Part shown: positions 38,573 to 46,915 of the stretch, piece after piece
Numbering within the stretch: the stretch's first letter is position 1
Layout of the letters: each line of letters begins with the position of its first letter
Assembly (NCBI GenBank): GCA_945877125.1
Contig: CAMCQT010000002.1
Span: 28,065 to 92,064 of the forward strand
Direction: 5' to 3'
DNA length: 64,000 nucleotides
Source: Candidatus Brevifilum fermentans
GTDB lineage: Bacteria > Chloroflexota > Anaerolineae > Anaerolineales > Villigracilaceae
Notes under the pieces: generated by a model
Databases searched by the model: none
The model's input: only the letters and a program-made list of their open reading frames with translations
Told to the model about the DNA's origin: nothing
Program-made: the position numbers and the translations under genes

Positions 38573-41551
38573 ATGACGTTGGCTTTCCAAAAACAATACC
38601 CAAAAGTTTTTCTCATTTTTGTTTTATCCTTTTTTTGGACTATTTCTGCGAAGGCAGATACCAATGCGGATTCGCTTCCGTTTTCGCAAGATTGGTCAAA
38701 TATTGCGTTGATCACTGCAAATGATGATTGGTCGGGCGTTCCTTCGATCACGGGGTATCGCGGCGATGGTTTAACCTCTTTAATTGGAGCAGACCCACAA
38801 ACGATCATTGCCGGGGATGATGCTTTGCCAGTGGTGGATGTGAATGTAAATAATACAACGCCAAATACTTTTGCAACTGGTGGTGTAACAGAATTTCATC
38901 TTGCAGACCCTGTTATCGCTCTCCAAGGCTCTGGCACAGCAGACGCGCCTTACATCAAGATTTTTCTCGACACAACGAATACCAATCAAATTCAGGTCGC
39001 TTACGATGTGAGGGATATTGACGGCTCGACAGATAGCGCCATTCAGCAGGTGGCTTTGCATTATCGCGCGGGGTCAAGCGGAAATTTCACCAACCTTGCG
39101 GGCGGATATATCGCAGACGCGACGACGGGTCCCAGCCTGACAGCGTTAGTCACGCACATCAATGTCACCCTGCCCTCCGCTGCGGATAATCAATCTCACC
39201 TTGAATTGCGGATCATGACCACGAATGCCACAGGCAATGATGAATGGGTTGGCGTTGACAATATTTCCATCACAGCCAATCACGCGCCAACGGGCGTCGG
39301 CGTTTTTCCCAACTCTGTTTTGGAAAATAAATCGTCTGGTACAACGGTTGGAACGCTGACCGCCGCCGACCCAGACCCAACAGACACGCATACCTTTGCG
39401 CTGACAAATTCAGCCTTGTGCGCAGGCAATGGCGTGGACAATATCTACTTTTCGCTCACAGGCAACATACTCACAACCGCCGCCTCGTTTGATTTTGAAA
39501 CAAAATCCAGTTATTCGATTTGCGCGCAGGTCACTGATAATCATGGCTTGTCGAAAACGGCATCTGTCCAGATCAATATTTTGGATATCGCAGATGAGAC
39601 TCCGCCGTCTGTGACGATTGAACAGGCATCAGCGCAGCCAGACCCGACCAACCTTTCCCCGATCAATTTCACGGTTGTATTTTCCGAGCCGGTAACAGGC
39701 TTTGACGCCAGCGACATGGATTTTTCAGCTAGCACAGTGGGCGGCACATTGACCGCCGTAATCACAGAGATTGCAGCCGCTGACCACACAACTTACAATA
39801 TTGCAGTCAGCGGAATGACATCAAACGGTGATGTCATTGTTGGTGTTCTTGCAGGCGGGGCTGCGGACAGCACGGGCAACGTCAATTTCATTTCCACCAG
39901 CACAGATCATCAAGTTGCATTTTCCACCGACGTAACCCCGCCGTCTGTGACGATTGACCAAGCCGCATCCCAGCTAGACCCGACCAACCTTTCCCCGATC
40001 AATTTCACGGTTGTATTTTCCGAGCCGGTAACAGGCTTTGACGCCAGCGACATGGATTTTTCAGCTAGCACAGTGGGCGGCACATTGACCGCTGCAATCA
40101 TGGAGATCGCACCCGCTGACTACACAACTTATAACGTTGCAGTCAGCGGAATGACATCAAATGGCGATGTCATTGCTGGCGTTCTTGCAGGCGGGGCAGA
40201 GGACAGCACGGGCAACGTTAATTTCATTTCCACCAGCGCAGATCATCAAGTTGCATTTTCCACCGACGTAACCCCGCCGTCTGTGACGATTGAACAGGCA
40301 TCAGCGCAGCCAGACCCGACCAATGTTTCCCCGATCAATTTCATGGTTGTATTTTCCGAACCTGTTACAAATTTTGTCACAGGTGATGTTGCCTTAAGCG
40401 GCACGGCAGGCGCAAGCACTGCAATGGTCACGCAAATCACTGGCACGACATACAATGTGACAGTTAGCGGCATCACGCTGGATGGCACGGTGATCGTGAA
40501 CATCAATGCAAGTATCGCAACCGACGCAATCGGCAATCTAAACATGGCTTCTGCCAGCACAGATAATCAAGTTACTTTCTCTACCGATGTCACCCCGCCG
40601 TCTGTGTTAAGTTCAAATCCTGCCAGTGGTTCTGTGCTTTTGACAGGCTCAACGCAAATTATTGTGCAATTTAGCGAAGAAGTCAAAAACGATTCAAGCA
40701 CAGGTGCGGCAAACAACGCTGTAAATTTTTTGCTCGTCAAAACGGGGACTGACCTGACCTTTGAAACAGCCTCCTGCCTGGCCAATGCGGCTGTCACCGA
40801 TATTCCAATTGCGATCAATGCGGCGGCGTATCAAAACAAAATTACCACGCTTGATATAAATGGTGGTATTCCACTTTCTGCGGGTTCCTACCGTCTCTTC
40901 ATTTGCGGCACGACCTCCATTGAAGATCTTGTGGGAAACAAACTCAACAACGGTGCAGATGATTCACATGTCAATTTTTCGGTCAGTCGGACGCTTGCGA
41001 ATTCAAAATCAAATTGGAATTCGAATTCCAACCTGCCCGCAACGGGTTTTCCAGTTGGACGTGTGACCCATCTCCCCGTTCAAACTGCGGATAAAAAGTA
41101 CGCTGCTTTTTCTGACTTTTGGCTTGAGATTCCCAAACTGACAGTTTCCACGCCGATAGTGGGCGTGCCCCTCACGCAAGATGGCTGGGATGTAACCTGG
41201 CTGGGTCAAAAGGCGGGCTGGCTCAATGAAACCGCCTTCCCTTCATGGGTGGGCAACTCCGTCATCACCGCCCATGTTTGGGATGCCTACAACCAGCCCG
41301 GAATATTCTATAACTTGAAAGACCTGCAATATGGCGACCTCATCAAAGTCCATGCCTTTGGGCAGGTTTACACGTACGAAGTGCGCGAGACAAAACAGAT
41401 TGCCCCAAATAATTTTTCCGCCATCTTGAAACACGAAGATAAAGCCTGGCTAACATTGCTCACCTGCGAAGATTACATGCCCCGCTCCCAAACCTACGGT
41501 CACCGTCGCATGGTGCGCGCGGTGTGGGTGAGTGTGGCATCTGAAAAATAA
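38573..41551 (+). CDS. Secreted multidomain surface protein with Ig-like repeats, LPATGF motif and C-terminal sortase domain
   Basis: 992 residues. Signal peptide (about 1-29, ending SAKAD); an N-terminal beta-sandwich (about 30-240); a cadherin-like repeat (about 241-340); three 107-112-residue Ig-like repeats beginning PPSVTIEQASAQPDPTN; a Big_5/SbsA-like domain (PPSVLSSNPASGSVLLTGS); then LPATGF at 821-826; then a sortase domain with H901 (TAHVWDAY), C965 (LLTCEDY) and Arg near 978-982 (HRRMVRA). The His-Cys-Arg triad is complete. LPxTG is normally the substrate motif of such an enzyme, so the protein may anchor itself or others. Bounded by terminators; monocistronic. Confidence 0.92.
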   Translation: MTLAFQKQYPKVFLIFVLSFFWTISAKADTNADSLPFSQDWSNIALITANDDWSGVPSITGYRGDGLTSLIGADPQTIIAGDDALPVVDVNVNNTTPNTFATGGVTEFHLADPVIALQGSGTADAPYIKIFLDTTNTNQIQVAYDVRDIDGSTDSAIQQVALHYRAGSSGNFTNLAGGYIADATTGPSLTALVTHINVTLPSAADNQSHLELRIMTTNATGNDEWVGVDNISITANHAPTGVGVFPNSVLENKSSGTTVGTLTAADPDPTDTHTFALTNSALCAGNGVDNIYFSLTGNILTTAASFDFETKSSYSICAQVTDNHGLSKTASVQINILDIADETPPSVTIEQASAQPDPTNLSPINFTVVFSEPVTGFDASDMDFSASTVGGTLTAVITEIAAADHTTYNIAVSGMTSNGDVIVGVLAGGAADSTGNVNFISTSTDHQVAFSTDVTPPSVTIDQAASQLDPTNLSPINFTVVFSEPVTGFDASDMDFSASTVGGTLTAAIMEIAPADYTTYNVAVSGMTSNGDVIAGVLAGGAEDSTGNVNFISTSADHQVAFSTDVTPPSVTIEQASAQPDPTNVSPINFMVVFSEPVTNFVTGDVALSGTAGASTAMVTQITGTTYNVTVSGITLDGTVIVNINASIATDAIGNLNMASASTDNQVTFSTDVTPPSVLSSNPASGSVLLTGSTQIIVQFSEEVKNDSSTGAANNAVNFLLVKTGTDLTFETASCLANAAVTDIPIAINAAAYQNKITTLDINGGIPLSAGSYRLFICGTTSIEDLVGNKLNNGADDSHVNFSVSRTLANSKSNWNSNSNLPATGFPVGRVTHLPVQTADKKYAAFSDFWLEIPKLTVSTPIVGVPLTQDGWDVTWLGQKAGWLNETAFPSWVGNSVITAHVWDAYNQPGIFYNLKDLQYGDLIKVHAFGQVYTYEVRETKQIAPNNFSAILKHEDKAWLTLLTCEDYMPRSQTYGHRRMVRAVWVSVASEK
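39602..40594 (+). repeat. Three direct 336/321-bp coding repeats (Ig-like domains)
   Basis: Starts at 39602, 39938 and 40274 (CCGCCGTCTGTGACGATTGA). Repeats 1 and 2 are nearly identical over about 300 bp. Repeat 3 diverges after 80 bp. Recent duplication, prone to copy-number change. Confidence 0.9.
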
Positions 41552-41560
41552 CCCCGCTGA

Positions 41561-41667
41561 AAACTCCGAAGGAATGGAATGATTATAGATTCAAGCAAAA
41601 TGAATCAACTAACCCCGAAGGGGTGTCATGCTTTTCGGCACAAGCCATGTCATTCCTTCGGGATTGA
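41561..41667. repeat. CCGAAGG/CCTTCGG nested palindrome, copy 2
   Basis: CTCCGAAGGAATGGAATGAT, ACCCCGAAGGGGTGTCATG and CATGTCATTCCTTCGGGATT match the element at 29471-29631 in order and wording. It lies between the convergent adhesin and GT-C genes. Confidence 0.85.
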
Positions 41668-41686
41668 AACTGCGTAACATCAGTCA

Positions 41687-43267
41687 TTAACTTTCGGCGG
41701 TTATATTTTCCAGCAGATAATCATACTTGCCGGTATTCAAATTCCATATTTCCACGATCCGTTGCCAACTCCATAAATCGCCTTTGATCACAAACAACAG
41801 CTTGTCATAATACAAGGCGATATTTTGATCTGTGATCAGATTTTCACCTTGTTTAAGAGTTTCACGATAGCCTTTGGGAATGATGTGCCGAAAGTGACCG
41901 ATGCGCCATTTGTTCACGTCATAAAGCGGCATGCGCGTCATCAACGGATCAGCCAGTGAATAATGATCAATGACGTGGAAGTTGGGACCCATCGTCATGG
42001 CATTCACCCCCAGCGCCCCCACCAATTTGACTTTTACAGGTCTAATCGAGAGGTAGTCCCATCTATCGCGGCTGAAGTTCATTGCTGGCGTGCTATTATT
42101 TTTTAGACATTCGAAAAATCCCAATCCTGTATAGAAGATGCGCTCGTCTGTGATTCCATCCTCGTTGATGAGGGCTTTTCTTTCAGCCTGGTCTCCGATG
42201 CTGAAAGAAGGGTTGCGCTCGGCAACCAAATAAATTGGTTCAATGCCAATCAGCAGGACAAGCCCGAGCACCAAACCGTATGCTTTTTGTGATTTGAATT
42301 CCATGGTTGAAAGCAGGGCAACGCAAGCCAGCAAAGGTGTCGAAAAAAAACGTCCACTCATAAAATCGCCGCCGATGGTAATTGTGTACAGCAAATAAAG
42401 CAGAACGCCCGCGATGATTGTTCTGTGTTTGTTGTTCCTGTTGACCAGCCCCACGCCCAAGACTGCGAAAATAGTCAGCAGGGTGATCGTATCTACTGTC
42501 AGTGAGTTCTGGTAATAGCGAATTCCCTGCATCATCAGGCTTGAAGTGGAGATGCCCGTGTTGATCTTCGCGTATGCCGTGTTTGGAAAGGGGAAGCCGT
42601 AATAGAAAAGCGAAAACAATTCCCAGGCAATCAGGGGGAGAAATCCAAGCCCCAGGGCGATGATGGTTTTGCCTTTATTTGAATTTTGCCAAAAGAGGAT
42701 GAGCAGGGCTGGGAAATAAAATAACAACGTGTCCAACCGATCTACTCCGCTGAATGCTGCCAACAGCGCGAGGAGAAAGATACTACGCTGTGAGTTCAGG
42801 TAAACCAGGATGAAAAGCAACAGGAGGAGATGCGTGAGCGGATTTTCCAGCCCCGAGGTGGAATAATCAATGAATGCTTTGGAGACGGAGAAAATCAACA
42901 GCCCCAAAACCGCGCCTTTTGTGGATGTGGCGACTTTGAATGCGAAGACCACCGCCATCAAAATGGAAATCGCAATGGAAATGAAGACGTTGAGGAAGTA
43001 CATCTGTCCCTGCCCAAGCGGATTGCCCTTCCAAAAATTGAAGACGAAATTCGCCGCCGCCTGAATCAAAAACCAGAGCGGATGAGTAAACGTCTGCACC
43101 CGCTCTCCGATGTTGAAGACAGGTCCGTATCCGTGCAGAAAATTTTCCAGCGAGCGAAAAGTGATATACGCATCATCACTGACCCACGAGTTCCGAATGA
43201 CCAGCCATGAATAGAGCGCCAGAAATGGGATAACCAGCATCTTGTATTTAGTAAGCCATGAATTCAT
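41687..43267 (-). CDS. AftB/ZomB-like GT-C membrane glycosyltransferase, paralogue 2
   Basis: 526 residues, about 11 membrane helices and a soluble C-terminal region. The first loop SDDAYITFRSLENFLHGYGP followed by FNIGERVQTFTHPLWF matches the DDAxI...GxGxVxNxGERVxxxTHPLW pattern of mycobacterial AftB-type arabinofuranosyltransferases. The DD pair is the expected catalytic/donor site. The donor would be a polyprenyl-phosphate pentose. Start MNSWLTKYK chosen by alignment with the neighbour. It follows that neighbour by 18 bp; the two are tandem duplicates. Confidence 0.8.
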   Translation of the reverse strand: MNSWLTKYKMLVIPFLALYSWLVIRNSWVSDDAYITFRSLENFLHGYGPVFNIGERVQTFTHPLWFLIQAAANFVFNFWKGNPLGQGQMYFLNVFISIAISILMAVVFAFKVATSTKGAVLGLLIFSVSKAFIDYSTSGLENPLTHLLLLLFILVYLNSQRSIFLLALLAAFSGVDRLDTLLFYFPALLILFWQNSNKGKTIIALGLGFLPLIAWELFSLFYYGFPFPNTAYAKINTGISTSSLMMQGIRYYQNSLTVDTITLLTIFAVLGVGLVNRNNKHRTIIAGVLLYLLYTITIGGDFMSGRFFSTPLLACVALLSTMEFKSQKAYGLVLGLVLLIGIEPIYLVAERNPSFSIGDQAERKALINEDGITDERIFYTGLGFFECLKNNSTPAMNFSRDRWDYLSIRPVKVKLVGALGVNAMTMGPNFHVIDHYSLADPLMTRMPLYDVNKWRIGHFRHIIPKGYRETLKQGENLITDQNIALYYDKLLFVIKGDLWSWQRIVEIWNLNTGKYDYLLENITAES

Positions 43268-43285
43268 CTGTGACCTGTTAATATT

Positions 43286-44878
43286 TTAGCTTTCTCCAAA
43301 AGCGTTTTCCAGCAAATAATCATATTTGCCGGTATTCAAATTCCATATCTCCACGATTCGCTGCCAATTCCATAAATCGCCTTTGACCACAAACGATAGT
43401 TTGTCATAATACAAGGCGATATTTTTATCCTCGATCAGGTTTTCGCCTGCTTTAATAGTTTCAACATAACCTTTGGGAATAATATGCCGAAAGTGACCGA
43501 TGCGCCATTTGTTCACGTCATAAAGCGGCATACGCGTCATCAGCGGGTCAGCCAGCGAGTTTAAGTCAATAATGTGGAAGTTGGGTCCCATTGTCATGGA
43601 ATTCAATCCCAGCGGACCCACCACTTTGACTCTCACCGGTTCATCAGGGAGAAAAACCCATTTATCGCGGGCATAATTTGTAGATGGGGTGCTTCTCTTT
43701 CTTAGCCGCTCAAAAAATCCCAATCCGGTGTACACAATGCGCTCGTCGGAAATATCGTATTCATCAATGAAGACACGGTGATCTCTGTCATCTCCAACGC
43801 CGAAAGAGGGATTGCGTTCAGTTATCAAAAAAATGGGGGCGATGCCGATCAGCAAGACCAATCCAATCACAAGACCGTATATTTTCGGCGATTTGAAATC
43901 CATTGTTGAAAGGAGCGCCACGCAAGCCAGCAGCGGCGTGGAGAAATACCGTCCGCTCATAAAATCGCCGCCGATATAAACTGTGTAGAGCAAGTAAAGA
44001 ATAATGCCCGCAATGATCGTCCGGTGCGGCTTGCTTTTTTTCATCAGCCCCGCAATGGATACGCCGAAAATGGTCGCCAATGTGATCGGGTCCATTTTTA
44101 TGGAATTCTGATAATAGTGCATTCCCTGCTTGATCAGTTCCCAGGCAGGAATGCCGGTGTTGATCTTCGCGTATGCCGTATTTGGGAAAGGGAAGCCATA
44201 ATAAAAAAGTGAAAACAATTCCCATGCGATCAACGGCAGAAATCCCAGCCCAAGTGTGATGAAGGTTTTACCTTTGTTTGGACTTTGCCAGAAGAGGATG
44301 AGTAAGGCGGGGAAATAGAACAACAACGTATCCAACCGATCCACCCCGCCCAGAGCTGCCAGCAGCGCGAGGAGAAAAATTTTACGCTGTGAGTTTTCCT
44401 TTTGGGTCAGGTGAACCAGAATGAAAAGCAGAAGAATAAGGTGGGTGAGCGGATTTTCCAGCCCGGAGGTGGAATAGTCAATAAATGATTTTGAAACAGA
44501 AAAGATCAAAATCCCCAGGATCGCGCCCTTTGTAGATGCGGCAACCTTGAACGTAAAAATTGAGACCATTAAAATGGAGATCGCAATTGAAATAAAAACG
44601 TTCAAAAAATACATCTGCCCCTGTCCAAACGGGTTGCTCTTCCAAAGGTTGAAGATAAAATTTGCCGCAGCCTGCACCAGAAACCAGAGTGGGTGTGTAA
44701 ACGTCTGCACGCGCTCGCCGATATTAAAGACCGGGCCGTAGCCGTGCAGAAAATTTTCCAAAGAACGAAAGGTGATAATTGCATCATCGCTGACCCAGGA
44801 AGTTCTAATCACCAGCCACGAGTAGAGCGCTAAAAATGGGATCGCGAGTGCATTGTGTTTGTTAAGCCGTGAATTCAT
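43286..44878 (-). CDS. AftB/ZomB-like GT-C membrane glycosyltransferase, paralogue 1
   Basis: 530 residues from ATG 44878, whose MNSRLNKHN matches the start of the downstream copy; the frame extends 146 codons into dnaG antisense and must be shortened. Same landmarks: SDDAIITFRSLENFLHGYGP, GERVQTFTHPLWF, GSKS-type loops and the C-terminal MTRMPLYDVNKWRIGHFRHI, IPKGY, NIALYYDKL and NTGKYDYLLEN. Highly similar to its tandem partner through the whole length. Divergent from dnaG with overlapping -10 boxes. Confidence 0.8.
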   Translation of the reverse strand: MNSRLNKHNALAIPFLALYSWLVIRTSWVSDDAIITFRSLENFLHGYGPVFNIGERVQTFTHPLWFLVQAAANFIFNLWKSNPFGQGQMYFLNVFISIAISILMVSIFTFKVAASTKGAILGILIFSVSKSFIDYSTSGLENPLTHLILLLFILVHLTQKENSQRKIFLLALLAALGGVDRLDTLLFYFPALLILFWQSPNKGKTFITLGLGFLPLIAWELFSLFYYGFPFPNTAYAKINTGIPAWELIKQGMHYYQNSIKMDPITLATIFGVSIAGLMKKSKPHRTIIAGIILYLLYTVYIGGDFMSGRYFSTPLLACVALLSTMDFKSPKIYGLVIGLVLLIGIAPIFLITERNPSFGVGDDRDHRVFIDEYDISDERIVYTGLGFFERLRKRSTPSTNYARDKWVFLPDEPVRVKVVGPLGLNSMTMGPNFHIIDLNSLADPLMTRMPLYDVNKWRIGHFRHIIPKGYVETIKAGENLIEDKNIALYYDKLSFVVKGDLWNWQRIVEIWNLNTGKYDYLLENAFGES

Positions 44879-44886
44879 AGGGGACA

Positions 44887-44894
44887 AGTATAAT
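44887..44894. promoter_or_regulatory. Overlapping back-to-back -10 boxes of the GT-C pair and dnaG
   Basis: AGTATAAT reads as TATACT on the minus strand (8 nt before ATG 44878) and TATAAT on the plus strand (11 nt before ATG 44906). One polymerase site would exclude the other, so the two genes may compete for transcription. Confidence 0.6.
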
Positions 44895-44905
44895 TCATCC
44901 ATCCT

Positions 44906-46831
44906 ATGTCTACGATTGATGAAATTAAAGCCAAGATAGATATCGTTGACCTCGTGTCTGAGGCTGGCGTCAAACTGCGCCACGCGGGCAAGAATTACAC
45001 GGGCTTCTGTCCCTTCCACGATAATAAGCATACGCCTGCCTTTGTGGTCTGGCCCGAGTCTGGAACGTGGCGTTGTTTTGGCCAATGCAACGAGGGCGGC
45101 GACATCTTTAAATTCGTGATGAAGCGCGAGGGGCTTGAGTTCAAGGATGCACTTAACAAGCTGGCAGACCGCGCGGGGGTAAAGGTTGAATCTTTTGTTA
45201 CTGAAAAGCCGGAAATCAAGGAGGCGCATGAGCATTTGCGCGCCCTGCTTGAAGATGCAATTATTTTTTATCGAACCCATCTTTTTAATAACAAGGATAT
45301 TCTGGCTTACCTGCATGAAAAGCGCGGATTAACCGACGCAACCATCGAAACCTTTGGCTTGGGCTACGCTCCGCCTGGGTATGATAATCTGCTCAAAAAT
45401 TTCACAGCCAAAGGGTACAAGGAACAGGACTTAATTGACGCGGGCATGGTATCTGTCCGCGAAGCTGATGATTCACGCAATACGCAGCATACAACACGAA
45501 TTTACGATAAATTCCGTAACCGCATCATGATCCCCATCCGCGACGAGAATGGGAAAATGGCGGGCTTTGGCGCGCGCATCGTGGACCCGAATGATGTTCC
45601 CAAGTTTTTGAATTCACCGGAGACCCCGATCTTTACAAAGGGACATATCCTTTATGGATTAGACCGCGCCCGCAAGCCGATCCGCGCGGCTGACCAGGCT
45701 GTGATCGTGGAAGGCTATCTGGATGTGATCGCGCTGCATCAGGCAGGCTACGAGAATGTTGTCTCGCCGATGGGAACTGCGCTGACCGAAGACCAGTTGC
45801 GTTTGTTGAAACGCTCCACGCGGCGGATTGTCCTGGCACTCGACCCGGATACTGCGGGACAAAAAGCCGTCTTACGCGGGCTGGATGCGGCACGTTCTGC
45901 GATGGATCGTGAAGGCGAGTTGGGATTTGACGCCCGCGGACTGCTCCGCAACGAAGCGCGTTTGCAGGCAGATTTGCGCGTGGCATCTATGCCGGATGAT
46001 CTCGACCCGGATGAGATCGTGGCCCGTGATAAAGATGAATGGAAACGGCTGATCGAAAACGCGAAACCCATCGTGACACACGTCATGGATTCGCTGGCGA
46101 TCGGCCAAAATTTGAATGATGCGAAGGTCAAGAATCAGATTGCGGCGCAAGTCCTGCCGCTGATCGAAGACCTGCCCAGCCCGTTGGAACGCGACACGTA
46201 TCGTCAGGCGCTGGCGCGAATGTTGCGGGTAGATGAACGCTCATTTGTGGGCACCCAGGCTCAGGTTCCGGTACTGAGGCGCAAGCCGCGCGGGGCAGAT
46301 CAATCTCAAAGAGTTGAAAAAACTCAGGTGGTGGCGCTCAATCCCACTTTAAGAATTGAATCGTATTGCGTTGGCGTTTTGTTCCGCAAGCCTGCCTTGT
46401 TGTATCGCCTTGATCGAACGCTGCAAGAGTTTGGGCTGAGCGCTTTGGCAGTGGAAGATTTCGAGTATACTGACCATCAGTTGGTGTTTGGTGTGATCCG
46501 CATGGCAGTGGAACAGGATGAGAAAGATTATCATCATTATGTGTTGAGCCATTTGTTGGAAATGAGCAGTGATGTTTCAAAGAATTTTCTTGCGCAGGCA
46601 GAAAATCTTGAGCATGTGGAAAATAAAGTATTCGAAGAACTGATTTCCTTTGTAATAGATTTGCGGCGGATGAAGGCACTGACTAATAATCTTCAGCTAC
46701 GTTTCTTGATGGAAGAAGAACAAGACGAAGCAATTAAAAAAATGTACCAAGAACAATCTTCACAACTTGCAAAACTGATTCACAATTTGGATCAGGCAAA
46801 GAAAAAGTTGTCATTAAAACGGCAGATGTAA
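44906..46831 (+). CDS. dnaG: DNA primase
   Basis: 641 residues. The CHC2 zinc finger opens the protein (GFCPFHDNKHTPAF...WRCFGQCNEGGDIFKF). The primase core has KFRNRIMIPIRDENGKMAGFGAR. The Toprim domain has VEGYLDVIALHQAGYENVV and LALDPDTAGQKA. The C-terminal helical part, about 150 residues, would bind DnaB. It makes RNA primers at forks. rpoD follows after 84 bp, the classic dnaG-rpoD macromolecular synthesis arrangement. Very short 5' UTR and no clear ribosome site. Confidence 0.97.
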   Translation: MSTIDEIKAKIDIVDLVSEAGVKLRHAGKNYTGFCPFHDNKHTPAFVVWPESGTWRCFGQCNEGGDIFKFVMKREGLEFKDALNKLADRAGVKVESFVTEKPEIKEAHEHLRALLEDAIIFYRTHLFNNKDILAYLHEKRGLTDATIETFGLGYAPPGYDNLLKNFTAKGYKEQDLIDAGMVSVREADDSRNTQHTTRIYDKFRNRIMIPIRDENGKMAGFGARIVDPNDVPKFLNSPETPIFTKGHILYGLDRARKPIRAADQAVIVEGYLDVIALHQAGYENVVSPMGTALTEDQLRLLKRSTRRIVLALDPDTAGQKAVLRGLDAARSAMDREGELGFDARGLLRNEARLQADLRVASMPDDLDPDEIVARDKDEWKRLIENAKPIVTHVMDSLAIGQNLNDAKVKNQIAAQVLPLIEDLPSPLERDTYRQALARMLRVDERSFVGTQAQVPVLRRKPRGADQSQRVEKTQVVALNPTLRIESYCVGVLFRKPALLYRLDRTLQEFGLSALAVEDFEYTDHQLVFGVIRMAVEQDEKDYHHYVLSHLLEMSSDVSKNFLAQAENLEHVENKVFEELISFVIDLRRMKALTNNLQLRFLMEEEQDEAIKKMYQEQSSQLAKLIHNLDQAKKKLSLKRQM

Positions 46832-46837
46832 CAGGAG

Positions 46838-46883
46838 TGCGGAAGTTCTACTTCCGATGCAAAAGCAAAGCTTTTGCAATCCG
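46838..46883. repeat. GAAGTTCTACTTC palindromes between dnaG and rpoD
   Basis: CGGAAGTTCTACTTCCG followed by TGCAAAAGCAAAGCTTTTGCA, enclosed by GGAGTGCGG/CCGTG-like ends. The core GAAGTTCTACTTC recurs between nuoG and nuoH (56304-56359). Confidence 0.8.
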
Positions 46884-46915
46884 TGTGTTTTTATTTAGTG
46901 GAAGAAAGGGAACCA

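Noticed and set aside
43286..45316. 676-residue version of the first GT-C protein
   Set aside because: The extra 146 N-terminal codons overlap dnaG in antisense, while the paralogue and the local -10 box support the start at 44878.
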